7,603 nucleotides of DNA from Deltaproteobacteria bacterium (GCA_030623035.1 JAUXFK010000144.1:1-7603), one strand, 5' to 3'; shown: positions 1 through 6,595, counted from the first letter of the stretch. The notes: generated from the sequence alone by a model not told the origin. Numbers and translations: made by a program.

Positions 1-100
1 GTTGAAGCTGACATACGTTGAAAAAAAGGATTTTGACAGATTAATTTCAGAATCAGATGAAATCGCAGCTATGATTACTGGTTTTTCTAAAAGTCTATAG
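1..100 (+). CDS. Four-helix-bundle protein (S23/IVP type), 3' end only
   Basis: This is the last 32 codons of a gene cut by the window edge, read in the frame starting at base 2 and ending at TAG (98-100). The visible C-terminus contains YVEKKDFDRLISESDEIAAM followed by ITGFSKSL. That pattern (a 'Y-(L/V)-x-x-x-x-(Y/F)' lead-in, an amphipathic last helix with 'L...DEI..MI.G', and a terminal 'KSL') is typical of the small four-helix-bundle family first described as 23S rRNA intervening-sequence proteins. Members are about 110-125 residues long and often sit alone between unrelated genes; their function is not settled. The gene converges on the UDP-glucose dehydrogenase gene. With only 32 residues visible, this is recognition by pattern, and another helical protein cannot be excluded. 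Confidence 0.6.
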   Translation, partial: LKLTYVEKKDFDRLISESDEIAAMITGFSKSL

Positions 101-165
101 TCTGTTAGTCTGTCTGTCTGTTCTCTGCTAGTCTGTCCATCTGTCCATCTGCCAGTCTGTCCTCT
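101..165. repeat. CTGT/CCAT-rich short tandem satellite
   Basis: Immediately after the stop codon at 100, the sequence consists of imperfect repeats of TCTGT, AGTCTGTC and CCATCTGT (for example GTCTGTCTGTCTGTT and CCATCTGTCCATCTG). It fills the gap between the convergent genes ending at 100 and 177. No hairpin with a T-run is visible, so it is not an obvious terminator. Confidence 0.7.
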
Positions 166-176
166 GATATTGAACT

Positions 177-1553
177 TTAAAAATGCTTCAAAGGTGATTT
201 GCCTATGGCGAATACGTTGAAGCCCAATTTGAAGAGCTTATTATGATCCAGGATATTTCGGCCATCGAAGATGAAGGCAGGCTGAGCCATGGATTTCAGG
301 ATACGTTTAAAGTCAAGGTTTCGGTAAAGCTCCCATTCCGTGAGAATTGCAATTGCATGTGCCCCTTTGGCTACTCTATAAGGATCCATCTCAAAAGTCA
401 CATCCTCTTGAATATCCTTAAAATAATCTCTGGCATTTGGCAAAGCTCTAGGATCAGAAATTATGATATGGGCTTTCTCTTCAAGTAATCCTCTGGCGAT
501 GTAAATAGCCGGTGATTCTCTAATGTCTCCTGTGTTTGCCTTAAATGCAAAACCAAAGAGAGCAATCTTTTTGCCGGCTACTGTATTAAACATATTGCTG
601 ATTATGTTCTGGATAAACCTTCTTTCTTGCCACTCATTGATCTTAACTACCGATTCCCAATAGTCGGCGACTTCCGTAAGTCCGTAACTCTGACAGATAT
701 AGACCAGGTTTAGTATGTCCTTCTTGAAACATGAGCCACCGAATCCAACGCTGGCTTTTAAAAACTTGGGTCCGATTCTGGAGTCTGTTCCTATGGCATA
801 GGCAACTTCATCAATGTCTGCTTCGGTTTTTTCGCATAAGGCAGACATGGAATTAATTGATGATATCCTCTGGGCTAAAAAGGCATTGGCAGTCAGTTTG
901 GAGAGTTCCGAACTCCAGATATTGGACTCGATTATTCTATTGTGCGAAACCCAGTTGGCATAAATCTCTACAATCTCCTGTCTCGCCCTTATTCCCTCTG
1001 GGGTCTCTTTTGATCCGATTAATACCCTATCTGGATTCTCGAGATCATTGATAGCCGTACCTTCTGATAAAAATTCGGGGTTTGATATAACATCAAATTG
1101 GACATTCTTATTATTCCCATTGAGGATTTGTCCCATTGTTTCCGCAGTACGCACGGGCAGCGTGGATTTTTCAACTATGATTTTTGGGGTTGTTGAGTTG
1201 GCAAGTATTTGACGTGCAGTTTTTTCCCAATATTGAAGGTCAGCCGCTTTACCCGCTCCTTGTCCGAAGGTTTTTGTTGGGGTATTTACAGATACAAAAA
1301 TAATTCTGTTTTCTCTGATATGTTTATTCAACTCTGTAGAAAAAAAGAGGTTTTTGCCGCGGACCTTTTTTACGATTTCATCCAGTCCTGGCTCATAGAT
1401 GGGGAGGTTATCGCTATTCCATTTACGGATCCTGTCTTCATTTATGTCCACTACTGTAACCTTATATTTGGGACATTTGGAGGCGATCATGGCCATTGTA
1501 GGACCACCTACATAACCGGCGCCTATACATAATATATTTTTTTCAAAATCCAT
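177..1553 (-). CDS. ugd: UDP-glucose 6-dehydrogenase (animal/plant-like class)
   Basis: Cytoplasmic enzyme oxidising UDP-glucose to UDP-glucuronate with two NAD+, supplying precursors for capsule, exopolysaccharide or LPS sugars. Numbered from the start chosen here (458 residues): the Rossmann NAD site GAGYVGG is at 11-17 and the NAD-ribose acidic residue (VVDIN) at 36. NPEFLSEGT has its glutamate near 160, SSELSKLTANAF carries the catalytic Lys 219 and Asn 223, and GFGGSCFKKD places the nucleophile at Cys 275. The C-terminal UDP-binding domain has FGFAFKANTGDIRES and FIFDGRNILD. All key residues are intact. The wording follows metazoan and plant enzymes (NLPIYEPGL, NAFLAQRISSINS, FLKASVGFGG) more than short bacterial Ugd. 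A GTG 21 bases upstream is in frame, but ATG at 1553 is preferred because AAGGAG lies 5 bases before it and the human protein aligns from there. No terminator is seen downstream. Confidence 0.95.
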   Translation of the reverse strand: MDFEKNILCIGAGYVGGPTMAMIASKCPKYKVTVVDINEDRIRKWNSDNLPIYEPGLDEIVKKVRGKNLFFSTELNKHIRENRIIFVSVNTPTKTFGQGAGKAADLQYWEKTARQILANSTTPKIIVEKSTLPVRTAETMGQILNGNNKNVQFDVISNPEFLSEGTAINDLENPDRVLIGSKETPEGIRARQEIVEIYANWVSHNRIIESNIWSSELSKLTANAFLAQRISSINSMSALCEKTEADIDEVAYAIGTDSRIGPKFLKASVGFGGSCFKKDILNLVYICQSYGLTEVADYWESVVKINEWQERRFIQNIISNMFNTVAGKKIALFGFAFKANTGDIRESPAIYIARGLLEEKAHIIISDPRALPNARDYFKDIQEDVTFEMDPYRVAKGAHAIAILTEWELYRNLDFKRILKSMAQPAFIFDGRNILDHNKLFKLGFNVFAIGKSPLKHF

Positions 1554-1588
1554 TGCCTCTCCTTCAGGGTTCACATATTCAATTTCTA

Positions 1589-1596
1589 TCTATTTT
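1589..1596. repeat. 8-bp target-site duplication, left side of MITE copy 1
   Basis: TCTATTTT here is repeated exactly at 1750-1757, directly abutting both ends of the element at 1597-1749. The matching pair at 7090-7097 / 7263-7270 has a different sequence, as expected for insertion duplications rather than element sequence. Confidence 0.75.
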
Positions 1597-1749
1597 GTTA
1601 CTATTCAGCCACAGATGAACGCAGACAGGTTTAAATACAAAGAAATCACAGATATTATTCGGCAGAAAACCAGAGTTCAAAAGGTTTGTATATGATAATA
1701 AAAGAAAATATCAGTGATGATCAGCGTAGATCGGCGGCTGAGTAGTTAC
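1597..1749 (+). mobile_element. MITE-like non-autonomous element, copy 1 (153 bp)
   Basis: The element starts GTTACTATTCAGCC and ends GGCTGAGTAGTTAC. The ends are inverted repeats matching 12/14 at the tips and about 22/29 when extended inward. It has no coding capacity. A second copy at 7098-7262, in the same orientation, differs by about five substitutions, a 10-bp insertion (an extra TCACACAGAT) and two extra A's. Both copies are flanked by perfect 8-bp direct repeats. Tips beginning GTAA and 8-bp duplications are known properties of IS66-family transposons, so mobilisation by an IS66-type transposase elsewhere in the genome is inferred; none is present here. The element lies 43 bases upstream of the ugd start. 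Confidence 0.85.
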
Positions 1750-1757
1750 TCTATTTT
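1750..1757. repeat. 8-bp target-site duplication, right side of MITE copy 1
   Basis: TCTATTTT is identical to 1589-1596 and flanks the element exactly. It falls a few bases downstream of the -10 box proposed for ugd, around the predicted transcription start. Confidence 0.75.
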
Positions 1758-1762
1758 TCAAT

Positions 1763-1790
1763 ATTATATCCACCTTCTTTTCAATTGCAA
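1763..1790 (-). promoter_or_regulatory. Probable sigma70-type promoter for ugd
   Basis: Read on the minus strand, TTGCAA (1785-1790, 4/6 to TTGACA) is separated by 16 bases from a perfect TATAAT (1763-1768). The predicted start is near 1756. With MITE copy 1 present the leader to ATG 1553 is about 200 bases; removing the element and one 8-bp repeat leaves about 45 bases, a normal bacterial leader. That restored spacing supports assignment to ugd. It is inferred from sequence match only. Confidence 0.55.
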
Positions 1791-2201
1791 GTATATTCGC
1801 TATATCTTACCTGTCAACCGGTTGTTCTTATTATGAACCTGGTTACGTCCTCTTTTTAAGGCGTTCAGCTTGGAAATAATTCTATCACTTCATCTGCCTC
1901 AAAACGATCAAGGAAGGTACTGTATGCCTACGATTAAGAGGATTAATTTGCTGTGATAAAGTACTGTTTCAATAGAACGGTATACTTTCATGAATGAATA
2001 ATTTAGGTGAGTTAGTCTGGTTTGATAAGAACTCATTTTTTTACAGAGGGAATAAGGAATTCCCCTTGTTGTGAATTATTTGTAAATTAGAAGAGGGGCG
2101 GATGGCGTATATGGGATAACATGGGGGCAACTCTGTCTTATTCGATGTTGTACTTAGTATTGGTATACTTTGGATAAATTTTCTTTGCTTATGCATACAG
2201 A
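1791..2201. other. Intergenic stretch without a supportable gene
   Basis: AT-rich, with stops in all frames at short intervals. It contains a small hairpin (2048-2064) and one 20-codon minus-strand fragment at 1868-1927, reading AYSTFLDRFEADEVIELFPS then TGA, which has natural-looking composition and could be the relic tail of a lost gene. There is no RNA gene, no start with a Shine-Dalgarno site and no convincing terminator for the minus-strand gene ending at 2202. Confidence 0.6.
2047..2066. other. Small hairpin in intergenic region
   Basis: GGGAAT (2048-2053) and ATTCCC (2059-2064) form a perfect 6-bp stem with a 5-base loop. On the plus strand a run of T precedes the stem; on the minus strand the stem is followed by CTGTAAAAAAA. 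Neither orientation gives the stem-then-U-tract of an intrinsic terminator, so its role, if any, is unknown. Confidence 0.3.
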
Positions 2202-2609
2202 CTACTTACCGTCATATCTTCTCCACGTTTTAGCTGCTCTTTCGATAATAGTAATACGTGATTTCAGCTCCGCATTCTCTTTGTTGAGATTTATTAAGTA
2301 CAATGTCAACTCCTCGATTTTTTGCATCTGTATGGCTAGCATATAAGATACAGCCAGCCTCCCTTCCTTGATCTTCTTTTCCGGAGGGATACCTGGAAGG
2401 TGTTTATTTTCCTTTATATAGGATTCTACATCTTCAAGGGATGGCAGTTTATAACTGTCGTCAAAGACAAAGTCCGACCAACTATTATTGGTCACTCTGG
2501 CATCCGTGCTCGTGCCTAATTGGTAATCTTGTGCAAATGTAACCCCTGCCATGAGAAAAACTACTCCGATTGTTGTAAGTGCGATCTCGCCCAGTTTGAA
2601 TTTTTTCAT
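2202..2609 (-). CDS. Small secreted protein with orphan tail-fibre/adhesin C-terminal module
   Basis: A 135-residue protein. Residues 1-26 look like a signal peptide (MKKFK, a hydrophobic stretch with IGVVFLMAGV, cleavage after TFA), although Glu 8 is unusual inside it. After a linker of about 17 residues comes WSDFVFDDSYKL (44-55), SLEDVESYIKENKHLPGIP (57-75) and a heptad-like helix at about 94-124 (IQMQKIEELTLYLINLNKENAEL), a probable coiled coil. I know this W-x-D-(Y/F)-V-F...HLPGIP...EELTLY module as the C-terminal end of long tail-fibre-like or surface proteins, common in Bacteroidota. Here it is nearly the whole protein, so it may act as a small exported trimeric helper or be the stub of a larger gene. 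A longer reading from 2666 is in frame, but ATG 2609 has AAGGAG 10 bases upstream and starts the signal peptide. It is transcribed alone from the promoter at 2693-2722. Confidence 0.8.
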   Translation of the reverse strand: MKKFKLGEIALTTIGVVFLMAGVTFAQDYQLGTSTDARVTNNSWSDFVFDDSYKLPSLEDVESYIKENKHLPGIPPEKKIKEGRLAVSYMLAIQMQKIEELTLYLINLNKENAELKSRITIIERAAKTWRRYDGK

Positions 2610-2692
2610 CAGTACTGTTCTCCTTTCAACTGTAAATAGAGCTTCCGAACTAGAAAGTGCCCCCACTTTATCCAGTATTTTTATTTAATAAA

Positions 2693-2722
2693 ATTATAAC
2701 ATGATAGTTAGATTTTTGTCAA
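2693..2722 (-). promoter_or_regulatory. Consensus sigma70-type promoter of the secreted-module gene
   Basis: On the minus strand, a perfect TTGACA (2717-2722), an 18-base spacer and a perfect TATAAT (2693-2698). The predicted start, near 2686, gives a leader of about 77 bases to ATG 2609. It is the strongest promoter match in the window and implies high constitutive expression if housekeeping sigma factor sites follow the usual consensus in this organism. Confidence 0.75.
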
Positions 2723-2849
2723 GAAATAGTATAAATAATTGTCCAATTAGTCTCCAGATATCTGTTTTGCCTTTTACCTTCCGTATCTCACTAAACTACA
2801 GTCAAGTCAACAGGGAGACCTCTGGGGCATAATGGGATGAGAGCCGGGT

Positions 2850-2878
2850 TTGACCTTTATAAGTAGTTGTGATATCAA
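2850..2878 (+). promoter_or_regulatory. Candidate promoter for the sugar kinase gene
   Basis: TTGACC (2850-2855, 5/6) lies 17 bases upstream of TATCAA (2873-2878, 4/6), with TG one base before the -10 box (extended -10). Transcription would start near 2885, giving a leader of about 137 bases before the kinase start at 3022. The region 2723-2849 between the two divergent promoters contains nothing else I can support. Confidence 0.4.
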
Positions 2879-3021
2879 TATTTTGTCGGCCCTTTATCTT
2901 TTACTTTTTGCACTGCAGCAGTGAATCACATGGCGAATATTGAGGAATTGCCAAAAGTAAAGGCCTATATTAACTTTTTCTAGGAACCGGCTTTTCTCAG
3001 CTTTTTAAAAGAGGCAAAACC

Positions 3022-4119
3022 TTGGATAATCTTGTTTTTGTTGCGCAGAAATTCAAGCACATGGAAAAGGTCATAGATGTACAGGAATTTGGGAATGGAA
3101 AAATCCATGACACTTTCCTTGTAACCTTGGAATCTAAAGGGGGAAAACACTTTATCCTGCAACGCATCAACACGCAGGTGTTTCGTAAGCCGGAACTCAT
3201 AATGCTGAATATGCGCATTGTTACCGAGTATGTTTGCCGACTTCTGCAGCATTCCCATTTAAGAGAAGGCCGCTACTGGAAGGTGCCGTTAGTGCTATTG
3301 ACGCAGGACGGAAAGGACCATTTTATTGACTATGATGGGTCGTTCTGGCGAGCGATAAGCTTTATTGAAGATTCTCAGTCTTTTGAAACCATAAAAAGTA
3401 TTGGGCAGGCTAGAGAAGTCGGTTATGCTCTCGGCATGTTCCACTCTCTCCTTCGAGACTTGCCCCCAGGCAGACTGGCCGATACGCTTGAGGGGTTCCA
3501 CAATACGCTGCGCTATTTGAAACACTATAATGAAGTTTTGGCGAAACACGATCCATGCAGATCCCCCGAAGAAAGGTACTGTTTAGGGTTCGTGAGTAAG
3601 CGAAGCGCCTGGGCGAAAGTCCTTGAGAATGCCAGAGTTGAGGGCAAACTGCATCTTCGTATAATTCATGGAGACCCAAAGGTTAACAACATCATGATGG
3701 ACATATCCACAGGACAAGCAGTCAGCATTGTTGATCTGGATACCGTCAAATCCGGCCTGGTTCATTATGACATTGGAGACTGTCTGCGCTCCGGATGCAA
3801 TCCTTTGAGAGAAGAAACCGAGAAATGGGAGTCAGTTAACTTTGAAGTAGACCTTTGCCGGGCGATTCTAGAAGGTTATCTGTCCATGGCAAGCGTGTTC
3901 CTTACAGAAAATGACTATGACTATCTTTACGATGCAATCCGCCTGATCGCATTTGAGCTGGGACTGAGATATCTTACAGACTATTTGGAAGGCAATGTCT
4001 ACTTCAATGCCATAGATCCGGAACAAAATCTTTTAAGGGCGCTCGTACAATTCAAGCTTACCGAAAGTATCGAGTCCCAGGCAACAGCCATTCACACCAT
4101 CATCCGTGAAATAAGATGA
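3022..4119 (+). CDS. APH-fold sugar kinase, N-acetylhexosamine 1-kinase (NahK)-like
   Basis: A 365-residue cytoplasmic kinase of the aminoglycoside phosphotransferase/choline kinase fold. Seen: a glycine-rich turn and strand GNGKIHDTFLV (24-34), ILQRIN followed by VF (45-54, the ATP-binding-lobe Lys/Arg region), the catalytic HGDPKVNNIM (216-225; Asp 218 as base, Asn 222/223 for metal), and the metal-binding VDLDTV (237-242; Asp 238/240). The pairing of GNG-x-I-x-DT with LQRIN-x-x-VF and the length match NahK-type enzymes, which phosphorylate free N-acetylhexosamines at C1; the precise sugar here is inferred. The start is TTG 3022, with a weak AGAGG 7 bases upstream. The next in-frame ATG (3061) would trim 13 residues that resemble the family N-terminus. 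The gene stands alone, divergent from the gene at 2202-2609. Confidence 0.82.
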   Translation: MDNLVFVAQKFKHMEKVIDVQEFGNGKIHDTFLVTLESKGGKHFILQRINTQVFRKPELIMLNMRIVTEYVCRLLQHSHLREGRYWKVPLVLLTQDGKDHFIDYDGSFWRAISFIEDSQSFETIKSIGQAREVGYALGMFHSLLRDLPPGRLADTLEGFHNTLRYLKHYNEVLAKHDPCRSPEERYCLGFVSKRSAWAKVLENARVEGKLHLRIIHGDPKVNNIMMDISTGQAVSIVDLDTVKSGLVHYDIGDCLRSGCNPLREETEKWESVNFEVDLCRAILEGYLSMASVFLTENDYDYLYDAIRLIAFELGLRYLTDYLEGNVYFNAIDPEQNLLRALVQFKLTESIESQATAIHTIIREIR

Positions 4120-4201
4120 ACGATAAGAGCTTTTCCCCTTTAATTGTTTACCAAAGCCAGCGTTTACACGATGAAATAGGGGATTCTGTTTTAAAAACAA
4201 C

Positions 4202-4230
4202 TTGACAGAACCCATTGATAATTCTAATAT
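4202..4230 (+). promoter_or_regulatory. Candidate sigma70-type promoter upstream of the acsA operon
   Basis: A perfect TTGACA (4202-4207), 17-base spacer and TAATAT (4225-4230). It is the best -35/-10 pair between the kinase gene and the acsA operon, but it would give a leader of about 400 bases. That implies either a regulatory leader or that a nearer promoter is used. Confidence 0.4.
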
Positions 4231-4329
4231 TCATCCAGATATAGTGGCCCAGCGGTTGTTCCTGATCTTCGTGCCGACACTTTGTCCTCACCCTTCTCGT
4301 TTATTATCAAGTGACGAACCAGAAAAATC

Positions 4330-4352
4330 GTCTCAAGAGACAATAATGTCTC
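4330..4352. repeat. Three mutually complementary 5-mers (GTCTC/GAGAC/GTCTC)
   Basis: GTCTC (4330-4334), GAGAC (4337-4341) and GTCTC (4348-4352). The middle element can pair with either neighbour, giving two exclusive small stems. Stems of five pairs are weak, so function is uncertain. Confidence 0.35.
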
Positions 4353-4577
4353 AATTTAAAAACAAGACAATAATCTCTTTTTTTAATCCTTTCTTATGTT
4401 ATTTATCGTCGATTCCTTAATAGAACGTGTACCAAAGCTGTCTCTTTTTATTGAATTATAAAAACTGAGTTTTTAAACATATTCTGATATGTAATCCCTT
4501 GATATTAAAACAGATATTGTAAATACGCCAATTTGTTTTGCTGTTGGCATGTTTCTTGATACTGTAAATAAGGAAAA

Positions 4578-4609
4578 GCTGTCTGTAATTTTTCAGGAAA
4601 AAAGACAGC
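4578..4609 (+). promoter_or_regulatory. Bulged hairpin in the leader of the acsA operon
   Basis: GCTGTCT (4578-4584) pairs perfectly with AGACAGC (4603-4609). Inside, TTTTT pairs with AAAAA around a CAGG loop, leaving a 4-base GTAA bulge on the 5' side. This makes 12 pairs in total. It sits 27 bases before the first gene's ATG. A T-run (TTTTTT) follows only 9 or so bases after the stem, so it is a poor classical terminator; a leader stability or regulatory element is as likely. Confidence 0.45.
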
Positions 4610-4636
4610 ATCTAGATTTTTTAAATGGGATAGCTT

Positions 4637-4831
4637 ATGAAGTTATATAATGAAAATATTAAGAAGAGCATTGAACTGGCAAAAAGCATGCTTGATCTTG
4701 CAGATAAAGGGGATGCGGTAAGGGAAGACGAAGGCTGTGGTGTACTATACTCTGTTATACGTGACTCTGCATATAGTATCAAAAGGCTTGCCGAAGCTGA
4801 AAGAGACATTCACAAAAGGAAGGGATTATAG
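4637..4831 (+). CDS. Small charged helical protein, first gene of the acsA operon
   Basis: A 64-residue soluble protein without signal peptide or membrane segment. It is almost entirely helix-forming and charged: NENIKKSIELAKSMLDLADK (5-24), a central DEGCGVLYSVIRDSAYSIKR (31-50) with a single Cys 34, and a basic tail ending HKRKGL. I do not know a characterised function, and none should be assumed. ATG 4637 is preceded by GGGA 6 bases upstream, a weak ribosome site. It ends 31 bases before the acsA start, and the acsA Shine-Dalgarno lies in that gap, so co-transcription and possibly translational coupling are likely. Real-gene status rests on natural composition and on the tight same-strand spacing to acsA. 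Confidence 0.7.
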   Translation: MKLYNENIKKSIELAKSMLDLADKGDAVREDEGCGVLYSVIRDSAYSIKRLAEAERDIHKRKGL

Positions 4832-4847
4832 AAGTGAAAAGAAAAGC

Positions 4848-4854
4848 AAGGAGG
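4848..4854 (+). promoter_or_regulatory. Ribosome binding site that fixes the acsA TTG start
   Basis: AAGGAGG lies 8 bases before TTG 4863. The frame is open much further upstream (to 4737) but there overlaps the preceding gene. GTG 4854 overlaps this site and ATG 4875 is 20 bases away, so TTG 4863 is the best start. Confidence 0.8.
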
Positions 4855-4862
4855 TGTTTGGA

Positions 4863-6578
4863 TTGAATTTTGATATGTTAAGTCCCAGAGACCCTAATGC
4901 TAATTTGAAAAATTATCAGGAAGTTTATAAAAATTTTCGCTGGGAGGATGTAGAGAAAGATTTTTCCTGGTATGCCTCTGGCAAGGTAAATATGGCGTAT
5001 GAAGCGATTGATAAACATGCACAAAGCTGGCGTAAAAACAAGGTGGCGCTTTACTATATAGATGATTTTCGAGAAAAGAAGTATACATTTCAGGAATTGA
5101 TGTTTTTATCAAATAAGTTTGCCAATGTTTTAAAGAGTTTGGGGGTTCAAAAAGGAGACAGGGTCTTTGTCTTTATGCCTAGAAGCCCCGAACTCTACGT
5201 TGCTTTTTTAGGCATTGCAAAGATAGGGGCAGTAGCAGGGCCACTCTTTGAAGCCTTTATGGAGGAAGCAGTAAGAGATAGATTGAAAGACAGTGAAGCA
5301 GTAGCGGTTATTACCACACCCATTATGAAAAAAAGGATAAAAAGAGAGGATTTGCCTCATTTAAAACATATAATCCTTGTGGGAGATTCTGAAAAACTGG
5401 AAGAATGCGAGGTAAGCTACCATGAAGAAATGGCAGGAGCTTCAGAGCACTTTGAGATAGAATGGCTTGCCCGTGAAGACCCGCTCATCCTCCATTATAC
5501 TTCAGGATCTACCGGGAAGCCAAAAGGGGTATTACATATCCAGAATGCGATGATCGGTCATTACCAGACAGCCAGATGGGTTCTTGACTTAAAAGAAGAA
5601 GATATATACTGGTGTACTGCTGATCCAGGTTGGGTTACCGGCACTTCTTACGGAATCTATGGTCCCTGGTTAAATGGTATATCGAGCTTAATCAGAGGTG
5701 GACGCTTTGGTGTTGACAGTTGGTATTCGACGATTGAGAAGTATAAGGTAACAGTATGGTATAGTGCACCAACCGCGTTTCGGCTGATGATGTCAGCCGG
5801 AGATGAAATAGTAGATAAATATGATCTAAGCAGCCTGAGATTAATCTACAGTGTGGGAGAACCTTTAAATCCAGAGGTTATCCGCTGGGCTGTTAAGGTC
5901 TTTGGTCAGCCAGTTCATGATAATTGGTGGATGACGGAAACAGGGATGCAGCTTATTGCCAACTATCCAACCATGTCTATAAAGCCAGGGTCCATGGGCA
6001 AGCCATTTCCAGGCGTCAAGGCTGGCATCCTTGATGATAAGGGCAATGAACTTCCTCCCAACCAGATTGGAAACCTGGCAATCAGAAAGGGTTGGCCTTC
6101 TATGATGAAAGGGATCTGGAAAAATAAAAAGAAATACAAGACCTACTTTCCCTTCAACGGCTGGTATATATCCGGAGATTCTGCTTACAGGGATGAGGAT
6201 GGGTATTTTTGGTTCCAGGGAAGAGTAGATGATATAATCAAGACTTCTGGAGAAAGGGTAGGCCCTTTTGAGATAGAAAGTAAACTTTTAGAGCATCCTG
6301 CTGTTGCTGAAGCGGGGGTAATCGGCAAACCGGATCCCATAAGGGGAGAGATCATAAAGGCATTTGTGTCCTTACGATCCGGGTTTGAACCCTCTGAGGA
6401 ATTGAAGAAGGAAATCGCTTCGTACATAAAGAAGGAGCTGGCTGCACATGCTGCCCCACGAGAGATTGAATTTAAAAAGACGCTTCCAAAAACCAGGAGC
6501 GGAAAGATTATGAGAAGAGTATTAAAGGCATGGGAACTGGGTTTGCCTACAGGTGATCTTTCTACAATGGAAGATTAA
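4863..6578 (+). CDS. acsA: Acetyl-CoA synthetase (AMP-forming), Bacillus AcsA type
   Basis: Converts acetate, ATP and CoA to acetyl-CoA, AMP and PPi through acetyl-AMP. The protein is 571 residues, matching Bacillus subtilis AcsA (572) rather than the ~650-residue Acs of enterobacteria. Using the TTG start: the phosphate loop YTSGSTGKPKG is at 212-222; WWMTETG ends at 361, with Trp 356 being the residue that limits the acyl pocket to acetate in Acs. The adenylate motif GWYISGDSAY is at 433-442 (Asp 439), the hinge GRVDDIIKTSGERV at 453-466, and PKTRSGKIMRR carries the catalytic Lys 548, the site acetylated in AcsA/Acs regulation. The C-terminus (KAWELGLPTGDLSTMED) is nearly word for word that of Bacillus. 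No catalytic residue is missing. No acetyltransferase/deacetylase (AcuA/AcuC-like) gene is in the window. Confidence 0.96.
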   Translation: MNFDMLSPRDPNANLKNYQEVYKNFRWEDVEKDFSWYASGKVNMAYEAIDKHAQSWRKNKVALYYIDDFREKKYTFQELMFLSNKFANVLKSLGVQKGDRVFVFMPRSPELYVAFLGIAKIGAVAGPLFEAFMEEAVRDRLKDSEAVAVITTPIMKKRIKREDLPHLKHIILVGDSEKLEECEVSYHEEMAGASEHFEIEWLAREDPLILHYTSGSTGKPKGVLHIQNAMIGHYQTARWVLDLKEEDIYWCTADPGWVTGTSYGIYGPWLNGISSLIRGGRFGVDSWYSTIEKYKVTVWYSAPTAFRLMMSAGDEIVDKYDLSSLRLIYSVGEPLNPEVIRWAVKVFGQPVHDNWWMTETGMQLIANYPTMSIKPGSMGKPFPGVKAGILDDKGNELPPNQIGNLAIRKGWPSMMKGIWKNKKKYKTYFPFNGWYISGDSAYRDEDGYFWFQGRVDDIIKTSGERVGPFEIESKLLEHPAVAEAGVIGKPDPIRGEIIKAFVSLRSGFEPSEELKKEIASYIKKELAAHAAPREIEFKKTLPKTRSGKIMRRVLKAWELGLPTGDLSTMED

Positions 6579-6595
6579 AAAAAGGAGCAACCAAG

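Larger units (their letters stand above)
4120..4636. other. Long intergenic region upstream of the acsA operon
   Basis: No gene with a credible start is seen. It holds a promoter-like pair (4202-4230), three alternately pairing GTCTC/GAGAC segments (4330-4352), a repeated AGACAATAAT (4338-4347 and 4365-4374), the short palindrome AAACTGAGTTT and a stronger hairpin (4578-4609). An open frame at 4202-4420 starts with TTG inside the -35 box and resembles no protein I know. Confidence 0.6.

Noticed and set aside
1597..1749. Reading the repeat as a CRISPR or tRNA-like structure because of its inverted arms.
   Set aside because: There are only two distant copies, no regularly spaced repeats, no cloverleaf; the 8-bp duplications identify it as an inserted element.
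1865..1930. Minus-strand 20-codon fragment AYSTFLDRFEADEVIELFPS followed by TGA.
   Set aside because: Bounded by stops on both sides with no start; protein-like composition alone is not enough to call a pseudogene.
2921..2983. Short plus-strand frame VNHMANIEELPKVKAYINFF upstream of the kinase.
   Set aside because: Only about 20 codons with no Shine-Dalgarno; could be a leader peptide or relic, but nothing supports translation.
4202..4420. 72-codon plus-strand open frame starting with TTG.
   Set aside because: The start codon lies within the TTGACA promoter box, there is no ribosome site, and the residues are low in recognisable pattern.
4495..4650. Plus-strand open frame containing TPICFAVGMFLDTVNKEKLS and ending at TAA 4648, with natural-looking composition.
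   Set aside because: It has no ribosome site, overlaps the hairpin and the start of the gene at 4637, and is not a family I recognise; at most a relic.
4737..4862. Upstream extension of the acsA reading frame (42 extra codons).
   Set aside because: It overlaps the 64-residue gene in another frame, does not resemble AcsA N-termini, and a strong AAGGAGG sits exactly before TTG 4863.
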